DNA of 64,000 bases from contig JASPKZ010009907.1 in NCBI GenBank assembly GCA_030220185.1, forward strand, positions 1-64,000. Reading direction: 5' to 3'. Below, one piece after another: positions 32,474-42,005 of this stretch. This stretch comes from Diploptera punctata. Lineage: Eukaryota > Arthropoda > Insecta > Blattodea > Blaberidae. The notes under the pieces are model-generated. The model was given only the letters and a program-made list of their open reading frames with translations, searched no databases and was not told the origin of the DNA. Position 1 is the first letter of the stretch. Each line of letters starts with the position of its first letter. A program made the translations under genes and the position numbers.

Positions 32474-32600
32474 AACAAAGTCACTGGCACTATCGAACCC
32501 GGAGGTACATGGCCGCCCGGACATAAGCTCTCTATACATCCATATTCTGAGATAATGTTTTCCAAACTTTCCCTGTATAGTTTATCCCTCTCCCTAAAAT
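32474..32600 (-). mobile_element. RTE-type LINE (family A) 3' fragment
   Basis: Complement of TCACTGGCACTATCGAACCC and the rest of the C-terminal 120 bp. No clear TSD seen. Confidence 0.85.
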
Positions 32601-32694
32601 CACTATTAAACAGATCATTAAATTTTAAAACAGATACAAAAATTAATTATTTCTCAAAATTTCTGTATCCTATTTTAAATTAAGTAATTATACC

Positions 32695-33125
32695 CATCGC
32701 TGTGGTCTATTGGCTATGACGCAGCGGACCCGTGTTCGATCTCCGGTCGGAACAATTTTCCCAGGTGAAGATTAATCGGAGTTTTTCTTCATCTCTAAGA
32801 CAAATGCCAGGAATGTTTAAGGCCCAAATACTCCCGAAACCCATCTGGCCACCATAATCATAGCTGTCTAATATCGCCTTGTTTAGTATGACTATATGAG
32901 TGAATGGTATGTCCTGCCTTAATGTTCGTGTTGTCTCGAAGGTGGCCCTGACATTGAGCTAACCATTCATCATTCATCCAGGAAGATCCTCAATGATCTC
33001 AAATAGTAAGAAAATAGCTATGTATGTTTTCAGAGTTTAAAAAACCTCTCCTGACAGGTCATGTCCTTGTACGGCTCTAAGGAGTAGGCCTAGGCCTATG
33101 GTATGAAACATACCAACAAAGGGAG
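32695..33125 (+). mobile_element. tRNA-derived SINE, family 1b, diverged
   Basis: The head is CATCGCTGTGGTC and GTGTTCGATCTCCGG (B-box). The body has TCTCTAAGACAAATGCCAGG. The 1b tail has TTGTCTCGAAGGTGGCCC, CATTGAGC, CTCTCCTGACAGGTCATG. A doubled octamer (TAGGCCTAGGCCTA) lies near 33086 in the tail. Confidence 0.8.
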
Positions 33126-33129
33126 AGGT

Positions 33130-33984
33130 GGAAACCAAGGTAAAAAAAAGAAATATTAATGAGTTTGCAACTAATTTCTCAATTATCATAATTCATATAT
33201 AAAATTGCATTTTTATGTAAGTTTATTAATGTAGGTCTATAGGCTTAAAGCTTGGACTTTGTAGCACCTACTGGGTTAATTTCACTGACTTACATATTTT
33301 CCTTACGAAATGACAGAAGTCACAATAATGCCATATCTCTTTAAAAATAAGTCTATATGAAAAAATAAGAATAGCAATGTTACGTCACCAGGAAAAATGC
33401 AGTGTGTGAAGAGTGGGGGAGAGATGACGTGTTGCATGTGAACAGTGAACAAAAACAGCATCACACTCCTCTTCGTGGCAATGTTCCCAAAAAAAAATAC
33501 CCTCCCCCCGTTACCTACTACTTTTACAATTCAGGGGCAAGAAGGGAAAACTTGTGTGCAACCTCAATTTTTTTTTGTTAAACATCATTTTCTTCTCTAA
33601 CTCTTTTTTTTTTCTCCCTTATTCATCCTTTCTCTTGGTCTTTCTCCGCTCACGTGATGTGTAAAGAAGAAGAAGAAAAATTCGGAACAACGTTTTCATG
33701 AATCGCAGTTACTACGGCCCTCTATTCCAAGCGTCTTTAAAATTCATTAAGAATGTAGTACGGTGGGTTTTAAAACAGAGCATTCTCAAAACTTTAAGTG
33801 ATGCGGGAAAATCCCACTTACTTCACCACTTTTCTTTCCCACTTCTTAGTCTACTTATATTTACTTTGTGGCGTGTTGTTCTACGTTAATCAAAATTTCA
33901 GTAAATTATTTTTAATTATACTCTCTTCATTCTAATATTAGGATGCAATGTCAGTTAGGATAGGCCCTCATAGAATCCTATCTG
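33130..33984. other. Unannotated stretch
   Basis: No gene recognised. The 63-codon frame at 33698-33889 lacks a domain. Poly-pyrimidine segments occur near 33490-33620. Confidence 0.45.
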
Positions 33985-34310
33985 CTACAGTAACCTACTG
34001 ATCTTTATGGGAAAACCAGAGCGGTTAAGTCTCATAGGACTGCGATGGGGCAGGACATATGGAACGAATGGGGGATGAATGAGGGAATGGAATTCCTTGT
34101 AGGAAAAACCAGAGGGAAAATCTCCTGGTAAGGAGGCAGGAATGAGATGAGAGAATAACTGTAAGCATAGGTTGAGAAAGGGTAAATTATACAGGAAATG
34201 GATTGGAAAACTTTAGCTCAGAATAGAGCAGTAGGCCTTATAGAATCTATGTCCACGCAGTAATGAACCTCTGGGTTTCGATATTGCCAGTGAATTAATT
34301 AGCTAATAGG
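33985..34310 (+). mobile_element. RTE-type LINE (family A) 3' end
   Basis: Contains GGTTAAGTCTCATAGGACTG, GGCAGGACATATGG, a frame-broken GNERGNGI, EKISW, and the terminal block to GAATTAATTAGCTAA. Multiple frameshifts. Confidence 0.8.
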
Positions 34311-34324
34311 TCTACGTTATATAA

Positions 34325-34515
34325 AATTTTAACACATCCAATAGATAGGACAATAATGAGATGGGAGAATAACATTAAGCATGGCTTGAGGGAGGGAGGT
34401 ATATTAGGCCTAGGTATACAGAGAATGATTGGAAAATATTAGCTCAGAATGGGGATGTAGAGAGATCTCGATCATGAACCTACAGATTCGATAGTCCAGT
34501 GGGTCACTCAGCTAT
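34325..34515 (+). mobile_element. RTE-type LINE (family A) 3' end, second copy
   Basis: A second C-terminus directly after the first, starting at CCAATAGATAGGACAATAATG. It has ATTA-GGCCTAGGTA-TACAG at about 34405, where relatives read ATTATACAG. Confidence 0.8.
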
Positions 34516-34734
34516 CCTATCAGCTAAAATATACAATTTTAACAATTCCATGGAAATCATTAGCAGGAAATTCCAAACGTCTTTAGTGCAGATACATACA
34601 ACAGGTCTACATTCATTCATTCTGAGAATTTTCCTCATCATTGAGGGTTTTCTCCAACCAATCTTAGTAATTAAACGAATTTAATATTTATTTATATAGC
34701 CTATATATATATATATATATATATATATTATGGA

Positions 34735-34943
34735 GTCTCTTGCTGAATATAGCCTACAGCAAAATAGGACATCACATCACTCCGTGTCATGTACAATTTT
34801 CACTTCTCACAACTGGAATTGCCCTACCACAAGAAATAAGGGGCTGCCGGACATTGACAACTTTTAAAAGAAATCTAATTTATCATATTCAGACTATTAT
34901 TATTATAATTATTATTATTATCATCATTATTATATTATTATTA

Positions 34944-34974
<31 letters not shown>

Positions 34975-35180
34975 CGTAAGTATTATTATTGTTGTTATCG
35001 TATTAAAATTTGTTTGTAGGCTACATGAAATTTACATTGCTACATTTAATGTATCTTTAACTGTTTATAATTAGTACAGTGTATATCTATATTGGTGAAA
35101 TAGGCCTATTTATTTGTATTTGTGCTGGTTGAGTGGAAGAGAAGGACTTATGGTCTTAACTCTGGCCAGAATAAATAAAC
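34735..35180 (+). mobile_element. LINE family E, 3' end
   Basis: Plus reading near 34735-34890: a decayed WNCPT, RNKGLPDID, NFKRNLI. The 3' UTR ends GAGTGGAAGAGAAGG, ACTTATGGTCTTAACTC, GCCAGAATAAATAAAC, and then an ATT-rich tail to 35270. A separate ATT-rich tract lies inside, at 34895-34990. Confidence 0.75.
34895..34992. repeat. (ATT)n microsatellite, imperfect
   Basis: ATT array with ATC and GTT interruptions inside the LINE E 3' UTR. Confidence 0.95.
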
Positions 35181-35194
35181 ACATTATTAATATT

Positions 35195-35234
35195 ATTCAT
35201 TATTATTATTATTATTATTATTATTTTATTATTA

Positions 35235-35268
<34 letters not shown>
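35195..35268. repeat. (ATT)n microsatellite, LINE E tail
   Basis: Follows the LINE E 3' terminus GCCAGAATAAATAAA on the same strand. Confidence 0.95.
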
Positions 35269-35271
<3 letters not shown>

Positions 35272-35319
35272 ACTACGGACTTATAGACTATCAGTTTGCA
35301 ACAAAATATAGGCCTACAT

Positions 35320-35530
35320 GGGCTTTATAAAATATTAGCTAGAAGCCATGCTTCCTATGGAAACGAAGCTTGGACTAGGTATATGAAATAAGAAGATAGG
35401 CCCTATGCCTAGACTATAAACATAATAAAACTGATGAAAATTAAGTTCATGACAAGAACAGCTAGGTATAAAAATGAGACAAAAAAGAGAATATGGACAA
35501 CCTACAATAACTAAAAAACTTTATGAATCG
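35320..35530 (+). mobile_element. LINE C-terminal fragment
   Basis: Contains YGNEAWTRYMK, KLMKIKFMTRTARYK and a decayed continuation, the block that follows the RT thumb in families B and H. Contains a TAGGCCCTA variant near 35398. Confidence 0.55.
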
Positions 35531-35544
35531 TATAGCCATATATT

Positions 35545-35868
35545 TTTAACTCCATAGCACGGGAGGCCTAGAAAGCCTTTGTCTGACCAGCCGGCTGCTG
35601 GCCTCACAACCACACCATATGTTAATCACAGAGACAGATCGTCATCCAGCCAGTGTAGGGGTGACATGAGGTCAGGATATTGGGGTCTCAGCCGTTATAC
35701 CTCGTTTTCTCAACCTTAAATCCGCTATTCATTGTAGCTACCCAAATTCCTCACGATTCAGGCCGAAATTCCATGAGAAAATGTCTACATGATGGGGACT
35801 CGAACAAGCGCAAGTCCCACAGTTCTGCCTTAAACCACTCGGCTATGCGCGTGTGGCGGACCATATAT
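35545..35868 (-). mobile_element. tRNA-derived SINE, family 2
   Basis: Minus reading starts CGCATAGCCGAGTGGTTTAAGG (A-box, leucine/serine tRNA-like), then GTTCGAGTCCCC (B-box), TTTCTCATGGAATTTCGGC, AACGGCTGAGACCC and the GCCAGCAGCCGGCTGGTC tail. Well preserved head. Confidence 0.9.
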
Positions 35869-36109
35869 CTACATAGGGCCTATAGGAATAATTGAAAGCG
35901 ACATCTCAATGTAGGCCTATGGATCAAATCCGCATCCCTCATCAAATTTTAAATTACCATCCCAGAGGTAATTTGTCCGTAATAATAAGGCTACTGTTCG
36001 TGTTAATTCTGCTGTAATCCACTAACAATAGGCCTTTGTCTAAATGCTAAGGTGTATTAAGTAGTTTATTTTTCTCAATTATATTTAGGGCCTACATATG
36101 AGAATATAA

Positions 36110-36235
36110 TAACAACAATCATCATCATCATCCTGTATCATGGCAGCTGCCGCCGTCTTCCGGAAACCAAACGCCATTCCTCTCTGTCCAGCCGTTGATC
36201 TTCCTCCAATCCTCTGATATTCATAGCCTTGTATC
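36110..36235 (-). mobile_element. LINE 3' terminus fragment
   Basis: The minus strand ends with REEWRLVSGRRRQLP and a stop followed by (GAT)n. This resembles the 3' terminus of family D but is a different family. Confidence 0.55.
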
Positions 36236-36337
36236 CATATGCAATCTTTTTTTTTTTGTATATGGTACGTTGTCCCTATGTTATTATGGGCGATGATGAT
36301 AGTAGTGCGCCAGGAAAGTTCCTAATCCTAATATGAA

Positions 36338-36520
36338 TGATGATGATTGCGATGACCATATGATTTCTGGGACGTTTAGGCCTTTTCCTGACATTTGTCT
36401 TACAGGTGAAGAAAAACCCCGATAAAAACCTCACCCAGAAAAACTGTCCCGACGGGGGATCGAACCCGGGCCCGTTACGTGACAAGACAGTACGCTACCT
36501 CGAGACCACAGCGGTGGATA
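36338..36520 (-). mobile_element. tRNA-derived SINE, family 1 (head and proximal body)
   Basis: Minus reading: CCACCGCTGTGGTCTCGAGG, TAGCGTACTGTCTTGTCACG, GGTTCGATCCCC, GTGAGGTTTTTATCGGGG, CTTCACCTGTAAGACAAATG. The distal half is replaced by unrelated DNA. Confidence 0.88.
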
Positions 36521-36616
36521 TTTTATGCAATCTTTGCTCTGGCATTCTACCACTGTAATCTTTCCTTTTCTATAGGCCTAATGTCTATGATGTCCGACTC
36601 CTCTTGCACACCCATA

Positions 36617-37210
36617 CTTACTTACTTAGGCCTACTTACTCACTGGCACTATCGAACCCGTAGGTTCATGGCCGCGCTGACATAAGCTCTCCATACATCC
36701 CTATCCTGAGCCAATACTTTCCAATCATTCCCTGTATAATCTACTTCCTTCAAATCATAGGTAGGCCTAATGTTATTCTCCCACCTCATTCTTGGTCTAC
36801 CAACTGGGCGTTTTCCCTCTGGCTTTCCTACAAGAAGATTCCATGCCAGTCTTTCATTCCCCATATGTGCAACATGTCCTGCCCATTGCAGTCTACGAGA
36901 CTTAACTGTTCTTATTATATCTGACTTCCTATAAAGACCATGTAGTTCATTGTTATGTAGTCTTCTCCATTCACCTGTCTGTTCATCTCTCTTTGGTCCA
37001 AAAATTTTCATAAGTAGGCCTACTTTATTCTGAAATACTTTGTAATCTCCTTTCGTTCCTTAAAGTAAGAGTCCATGTTTCCCACCCACATAGGCCTAAT
37101 ATAACTGGTAGAATAATAGTTTTATATATTTTCAGTTTAACGTTTTTTTGAAAGGAGTTGGGACATCAAGAGTCTCTCCAATGCATAATAGAACGCATTT
37201 CCAGAATTGT
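36617..37210 (-). mobile_element. RTE-type LINE (family A), 594 bp, with 14 bp TSD
   Basis: The minus frame 36649-37011 gives MKIFGPKRDEQTGEWRRLHN, NELHGLYRKSDIIRTVKSRR, LQWAGHVAHMGNERLAW, GKPEGKRPVGRPRMRWENNI. The duplication is CTTGCACACCCATA at 36603-36616 and CTTGCGCACCCATA at 37211-37224, one mismatch. Three exact GGCCTA insertions are visible: 36627 (tail), 36762 (in frame, adds codons between NNI and YDL) and 37015. Confidence 0.92.
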
Positions 37211-37224
37211 CTTGCGCACCCATA

Positions 37225-37449
37225 ATTTCCCTTATTTCTTTATTTCTTATTCTATAGGCTACATTCTAGTTTTTCCAGCTGATCGTCTTAAAACATCCAT
37301 TTCAGTACTTAGAATTATTTTCATTATAATAACAATAATAATAGCAATGGTTTATTTTACCTGATGAAATTAATACTATTCCATTTCACAAGGGTTAAAT
37401 TTACAGAAATTAACAATTGTGAAATTATCGGTACTTAAATTGCGTGCAA
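37225..37449. other. Unannotated short stretch
   Basis: Nothing recognised apart from a short ATA/ATT-rich piece near 37320. Confidence 0.4.
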
Positions 37450-37710
37450 AAGCCCGGCCAGAGTAGATGCATTTTTTTAGGATGGAAAAATTCAAGGGAG
37501 AAGTCCTCCGGGAGGGACTCTAAGCTGTGAGTCCCGAGTCTGAAGGTTTTCAGGCTCGAAGAATAATCTCAAGCCTAAATGATAGCGTCTGAACTAACTT
37601 TAATGGGCATTTCTATCTAGGCCTAATTTATGCTAGATGCCTCCTTGAGGCGATATGGTAACGTTGTGTCACTCGATGACATCTATAAGGAAATAAGTGC
37701 AAATAAATAA
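37450..37710 (+). mobile_element. tRNA-derived SINE, family 4 (head lost)
   Basis: Body signature AAGTCCTCCGGGAGGGACTC, TGTGAGTCCCGAGTC, TGAAGGTTTTCAGGCTCG, GCCTAAATG, with tail CTCCTTGAGGCGATATGG and GTGCAAATAAATAA. Confidence 0.8.
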
Positions 37711-37807
37711 CCTTGGTTAAGAAACGCCATTGGAGAACACCCTTGTCACCCTTGTAGCCTAAGGATATATACTAAATTAGACTAGATTATTTAACTTAAT
37801 AGTAGGC

Positions 37808-37808
37808 C

Positions 37809-37850
<42 letters not shown>
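37808..37850. repeat. (AAT)n microsatellite
   Basis: AAT array on the left of the LINE D copy at 37853-38181. A second AAT array lies on its right. Confidence 0.95.
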
Positions 37851-37851
<1 letters not shown>

Positions 37852-37852
37852 C

Positions 37853-38181
37853 TCTCTATCTTCAGGTTTTTACAGCTGCTGCCGTCTTCCCGTGCCAAAC
37901 CTCCAAAGCCTACGGTCTTGGGCATCTTCGATGCTTAGCCCTCTAGCTTGCATTACTGTCTTCATGTTTTCCTTCCATGTTAACCTTGGTTTACCTCTTT
38001 TCTTCTTTCTGTTCGGATGCCATTCATATAGTTGCTTCGGCCTTCGCTCATCTTCCATTCTTAAAACATGTCCTAACCACTTTAATTCCTTCTCCTCAAT
38101 TCTTTCAATTATGCTTACTTCTGCTTCCATTATGTTTCTAATTTCCTTATTTGTGACACGTTCTAATTTAGACTTTCTGGC
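37853..38181 (-). mobile_element. LINE family D, 5'-truncated 3' end
   Basis: The minus frame 37870-38130 is open for 86 codons: VSIIERIEEKELKWLGHVLR, MEDERRPKQLYEW, KKKRGKPRLTWKENMKTVM, GLSIEDAQDRRLWRFGTGR. It has a (CTAT)n-like 3' tail on plus. It sits between two (AAT)n arrays, so it probably inserted into one array and the TSD is hidden in the repeat. About 95 percent like 39857-40200 by eye. Confidence 0.9.
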
Positions 38182-38184
38182 ATA

Positions 38185-38216
<32 letters not shown>

Positions 38217-38352
38217 TAATAATAATAATAATATAATAATAATAATAAGTAATGTAAAAATGATAATAATAATAACTTAATAATTTGATGATAATAATAC
38301 TAATTGATGATAAATAATAATAATATAAATAATAATAAGAATAATAATATAA
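38182..38352. repeat. (AAT)n microsatellite, degenerate
   Basis: AAT array with TAT, GAT and AGT interruptions. Confidence 0.95.
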
Positions 38353-39200
38353 CTTGATTGATAGGGAAAAGCACAGTAAACTTTCTTAAACTCATTTTGG
38401 AGTAGTTTTTATCTTCTGATTAGGTTCATGGAACCCTCTTCTATTAAAAACCTTCGATACTAAATTTGAAGTGGGAATCACTTTTACAAGTTTGAGATGT
38501 GAAGTTCGTATCTAACCTTTCGTTCACTTATGACAACACAACTTGCTTCGATGTAAACAAAACTTCAATTTGATTTATTAACTTTTAAAAAAACAGTGTA
38601 TCTTTATAGGAAAATAAGTTTTTTTTTTAATTAAAGCATTATGCAATTTGAAATCTACTTCACTCTCATTCAATTTTTTCTGCTTTTCAATAACGTAAAG
38701 TTTAGGAATGCCTCTCTTCTGGTTGGAAACGGCGGACAACTAACTTGGTGATGGATGATGTTTCTTTAGACATTTTTCAATAATTGTTTGTGTTGAAGGT
38801 AGAACTCCCGCGTTTCAAAACTTTGCTAACACTCAATTACTTCTCGGAAAAAGACAAGGTGTTTCACTTTCAATATTTTCCTCCTAAAATTTGTTAACCA
38901 CGACATGATTGAGAACTGGACTAATAATTAGGCCTATTCAATACAATCTAAATCAGAATAACAAATTAGTCATTTAAAATTAAGCTATAAGAATTTTAAT
39001 AACAAAACCAGGACAATAGGGCGTACACATAAAAAATTATTGGCCAAAATTAAATTTAACAATCTCAACCTAATAGAGTCTGCCAAAAGTAATAAATTTA
39101 TAGGGCATACTTGACAATAGAAAATAGTAAATTTTGCAGCCGTAATTAGAAGTGATAAGATAAAAAAATAAAGAATATTAGGGTAAAAAGTTTAAAAAAT
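38353..39200. other. Unannotated AT-rich stretch
   Basis: No gene recognised. Only one TAGGCCTA in this stretch, fewer than in the surroundings. Confidence 0.45.
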
Positions 39201-39206
39201 AATAAT

Positions 39207-39534
39207 AATAATCCATCCATTCATAGTAATTCTGCCCGAAGGCAGGTCCTTCACTGCAATCACAGCATTTTCATGCTATGTTTGCAGCTTTACTAGGGAA
39301 TTGTAGGTGTGGTAGCTTCCCGTTGCTTTCCACACCGGTGAAAGATGATTATGATGATGATGGCCATATGATTTCGGGGACCGTTTGGGCCTTAAAGCTT
39401 TCCTGACTTTTGTCTTACAGGTGAGGAGAAACCCCGATAAAAACCTCACCCAGAAAAACTGCCCCGAGCGGGGATCGAACCCGGGCCCGCTGCGTGACAA
39501 GGCTGCATGCTACCTCGAGACCACAACGGTGGAC
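39207..39534 (-). mobile_element. tRNA-derived SINE, family 1a, near full length
   Basis: Minus reading: CCACCGTTGTGGTCTCGAGG, GCCTTGTCACGCAGCGGGCC, GGTTCGATCCCC, GTGAGGTTTTTATCGGGG, CCTCACCTGTAAGACAAAAG, CACCGGTGTGG, hairpin CATAGCA-TGAAAA-TGCTGTG (one G-T wobble), CCTGCCTTCGGGCAG, ending (ATGG)n next to an AAT run. Confidence 0.92.
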
Positions 39535-39541
39535 AATAATA

Positions 39542-39542
39542 C

Positions 39543-39584
<42 letters not shown>

Positions 39585-39642
39585 TAATAATGATAATAAT
39601 AATAATAATGATAATAATAATAGGCCTAATAATAATAATAAT
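39542..39642. repeat. (AAT)n microsatellite
   Basis: AAT array with GAT interruptions and one TAGGCCTA inside at about 39622. Confidence 0.95.
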
Positions 39643-39644
39643 AT

Positions 39645-39778
39645 TAAAAACAATTTGAGGAGGGCGAATTGTACAGGGAATAATGGGGAATATCAGCTTA
39701 AGATATTAATGTTTGGAGAGCTTATATCCGTATTATTATGAACCTCCGGATCTGATAGTGCCAGTGAGTTAGTTAATA
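39645..39778 (+). mobile_element. RTE-type LINE (family A) 3' end, short
   Basis: Starts at AACAATTTGAGGAGGGCG and ends GATAGTGCCAGTGAGTTAG with TTAATAGTAAT. It sits in the AAT-rich tail of the LINE E remnant at 39779-39856. Confidence 0.85.
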
Positions 39779-39856
39779 GTAATAATAGGCCTAATATACC
39801 TATTGATAATTTATTAACACTTGCAGAGTTGAGATAATAGAATCTCTTTTCCACTC
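39779..39856 (-). mobile_element. LINE family E 3' end, part 1 (interrupted)
   Basis: Contains the terminal motif on plus: CACTTGCAGAGTTGAGATAA, then TCTCTTTTCCACTC. The element resumes at 40572 after the LINE D insertion. Confidence 0.75.
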
Positions 39857-40571
39857 TATATCTATCTATCTATCTTCGGGTTTTTACAGCTGCTGCCGTC
39901 TTCCCGTGCCAAACCTCCAAAGCCTACGGTCTTGGGCATCTTCGATGCTTAGCCCTCTAGCTTGCATTACTGTCTTCATGTTTTCCTTCCATGTTAACCT
40001 TGGTCTTCCTCTTTTCTTCTTTCTGTTAGGATTACATTCATATAGTTGCTTCGGCCATCGCTCATCTTCCATTCTTAAAACATGTCCTAACCACTTTAAT
40101 TCCTTTTCCTCAATTCTTTCAATTATGCTTTCTTCTGCTTCCATTTTGTTTCTAATTTCCTTATTTGTGACACGTTCTAATTTTAGACTTCTGGCACTTC
40201 TTCGTAAATAATCCATTTCTAGAGCTATTAGTCTATTCTTGTAGGTACTTATTGATTGTCCATACCTCACTTCCGTACATTGCAACAGATTCCACCACTG
40301 TTTTACCAAATATTTTTTTGTGTCTTTCCAAATATGCTTATCCCACCATATGGAATTTAATGATGATATTATTTTGCTACTCAATTCAATTCTATGTTTT
40401 ATGTTCTCTTTGCCTATACCTTCGATGTTATCCATATCACTCCCAAATATTTAGTTTTGTTTCACTTGCTTTATTTGGATTCCATCTTCCAATACTAAGT
40501 TTTCTCTTTCATTGCTATTTATTGCCAGATATTCTGTTTTTTGTAAATTTACTGTGAGACCCCATGATTCA
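39857..40571 (-). mobile_element. LINE family D, 715 bp 5'-truncated copy inserted in LINE E
   Basis: The minus frame 39884-40435 is open for 183 codons. It reads WWDKHIWKDTKKYLVKQWWN, then YLRRSARSLKLERVTNKEIR, then IIERIEEKELKWLGHVLRME, the RGRPRLTWKENMKTVMQARG block and the end FGTGRRQQL. Upstream (40440-40560) one reads GLTVNLQKTEYLAINSNE, the RT thumb. The (ATCT)n tail is at 39857-39878 on plus. A 9 bp duplication TTTCCACTC lies at 39848-39856 and 40572-40580. It is one of the least decayed LINE segments here. Confidence 0.9.
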
Positions 40572-40751
40572 TTTCCACTCAATCAGTGAAAAAATATTAG
40601 ATGTGAAAATCAATAAGCCTAATGAGATAATATAGGCCTGTATAAAAATAATTAGGCCTACATATAAATAAGTAGGCCTATAGCTAAATAGATTCATGTA
40701 AATTAAACTTAGGCTAAATTGAAATTCAATAAAATTATTATTAATACAGAG
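40572..40751 (-). mobile_element. LINE family E 3' end, part 2
   Basis: Continues the LINE E 3' UTR after the LINE D insertion (TTCCACTCAATCAGTGAAAA compares with TTCCACTCAATCAACGAATA at 22566). It carries TAGGCCTA octamers near 40654 and 40674. Confidence 0.7.
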
Positions 40752-41040
40752 AGAGTCCACTATGTGGTCTCGAGGTAACATGTTGCCTTGTCACGCAGCG
40801 GGCCCGGGTTCGATTCCCGGTCGGGACAGGCTCCTGAGTGAGGCTTTTTCGGGGTTTTTCTCACCTGCAAGGCAAATGTCAGGAAGCTTAGGGCCCAAAG
40901 GTCCCCGAAAACCATACCATCATCAACATCCGTATCATTAACATCATCATCATCCCTTCACCGGTTGAAAAGCAACGGAAAGCTACGATTGCAGTGAAAG
41001 ACCTGCCCTCGGGCAGAATTACCATGGATGGATTTACTAT
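40752..41040 (+). mobile_element. tRNA-derived SINE, family 1a
   Basis: The head is CCACTATGTGGTCTCGAGG, TTGCCTTGTCACGCAGCGGG, GGTTCGATTCCC. The body has CTCACCTGCAAGGCAAATGTC and (CAT)n. The tail has CACCGGTTG and CCTGCCCTCGGGCAG, but the CATAGCA hairpin segment is deleted. Confidence 0.9.
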
Positions 41041-41149
41041 GGATACATTTATTATAGAATAGAATAGAATACAAAGAGAACGAACAAAAATCGTCTATTA
41101 ATTTGCTGAGGTAACAATTAGGCCCCTACAGAAAGAAGACATTTATATA

Positions 41150-41562
41150 CTTACTTAGGCCTACTTACTCACTGGCACTATCGAACCCGTAGGTTCTGGC
41201 CGCGCGGATATAAGCTCTCCATACATCCCTATCCTGAGCTAATGCTTTCCAATCATTCCCTGTATAATCTACTTCCCTCAAATCATAGTTAATGTTGTTC
41301 TCCCACCTCATTCTTGGTCTACCAACTGGGCGTTTTCCTTCCGGCTTTCCTAGAAGAAGTCTCCATGCACGTCTTTCATTCCCCATACGCGCAACATGTC
41401 CTGCCCATCGCAGTCTATGAGACTTAACTGTTCTTACTATAGGCCTATCTGGCTTCCTATAAAGACCATGTACTTCATTGTTACGTAGTCTTTTCCATTC
41501 ACCTGTCTGTTCATCTCTCTTTGGTCCAAAAATCTTCCTAAGAACCTTAGCTATTCTCAAAT
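41150..41562 (-). mobile_element. RTE-type LINE (family A), 413 bp, with perfect 16 bp TSD
   Basis: The minus frame 41165-41560 is open for 131 codons: MRIAKVLRKIFGPKRDEQTG, RLRNNEVHGLYRKPDRPIV, RTVKSHRLRWAGHVARMGNE, GKPEGKRPVGRPRMRWENNI, NYDLREVDYTGNDWKALAQD. The duplication AGAAGACATTTATATA lies at 41134-41149 and 41563-41578. GGCCTA insertions at 41440 (in frame, adds Arg-Pro in YRKPDRPIV) and 41156 (tail). Confidence 0.95.
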
Positions 41563-41674
41563 AGAAGACATTTATATAGGCCTATTTATTTTAAATATTC
41601 GGTCTGGTAGCCCATAATAACTCTTAGGGCCAAAACCAGGACCGGGAGTTCAGAATCTAGCACTCGATACAATA

Positions 41675-42005
41675 TCCATCATCCCATAATAATTCTGTCC
41701 GGGGGCAGATCTTTCACTACAATTATAGCATTTTTATGCTATGCTTTGTAGCTTTACTAGGAATTATAGGTGTGGTAGCTTCCCATTGCTTTCCGCACCG
41801 GTGAAGGATGATGATGATAATGATATGGATGATGATGATGGCTGGATGACTTTCGGGGACCGTTGGGCTCTAAGCTTCCTGACATTTGTGTTATAGATGA
41901 GGAAAAAACCCTGAATAAAACCTCACCCAGGAGCCTGCCCCGACCTGGAAATCGAACCCGGGTCCGTTGCGTGACAAGGCCGCACGCTATCTCGAGACCA
42001 CAGAG
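41675..42005 (-). mobile_element. tRNA-derived SINE, family 1a
   Basis: Minus reading: TCTCTGTGGTCTCGAGATAG, GGCCTTGTCACGCAACGGAC, GGTTCGATTTCC (B-box), GTGAGGTTTTATTCAGGG, CACCGGTGCGG, hairpin ATAGCAT-AAAA-ATGCTAT, CCCCCGGACAG. Hairpin pairing is kept although the sequence changed. Confidence 0.9.

Noticed and set aside
39906..40211. 101-codon plus frame, Ser/Phe-rich
   Set aside because: Antisense shadow of the LINE D frame on minus.
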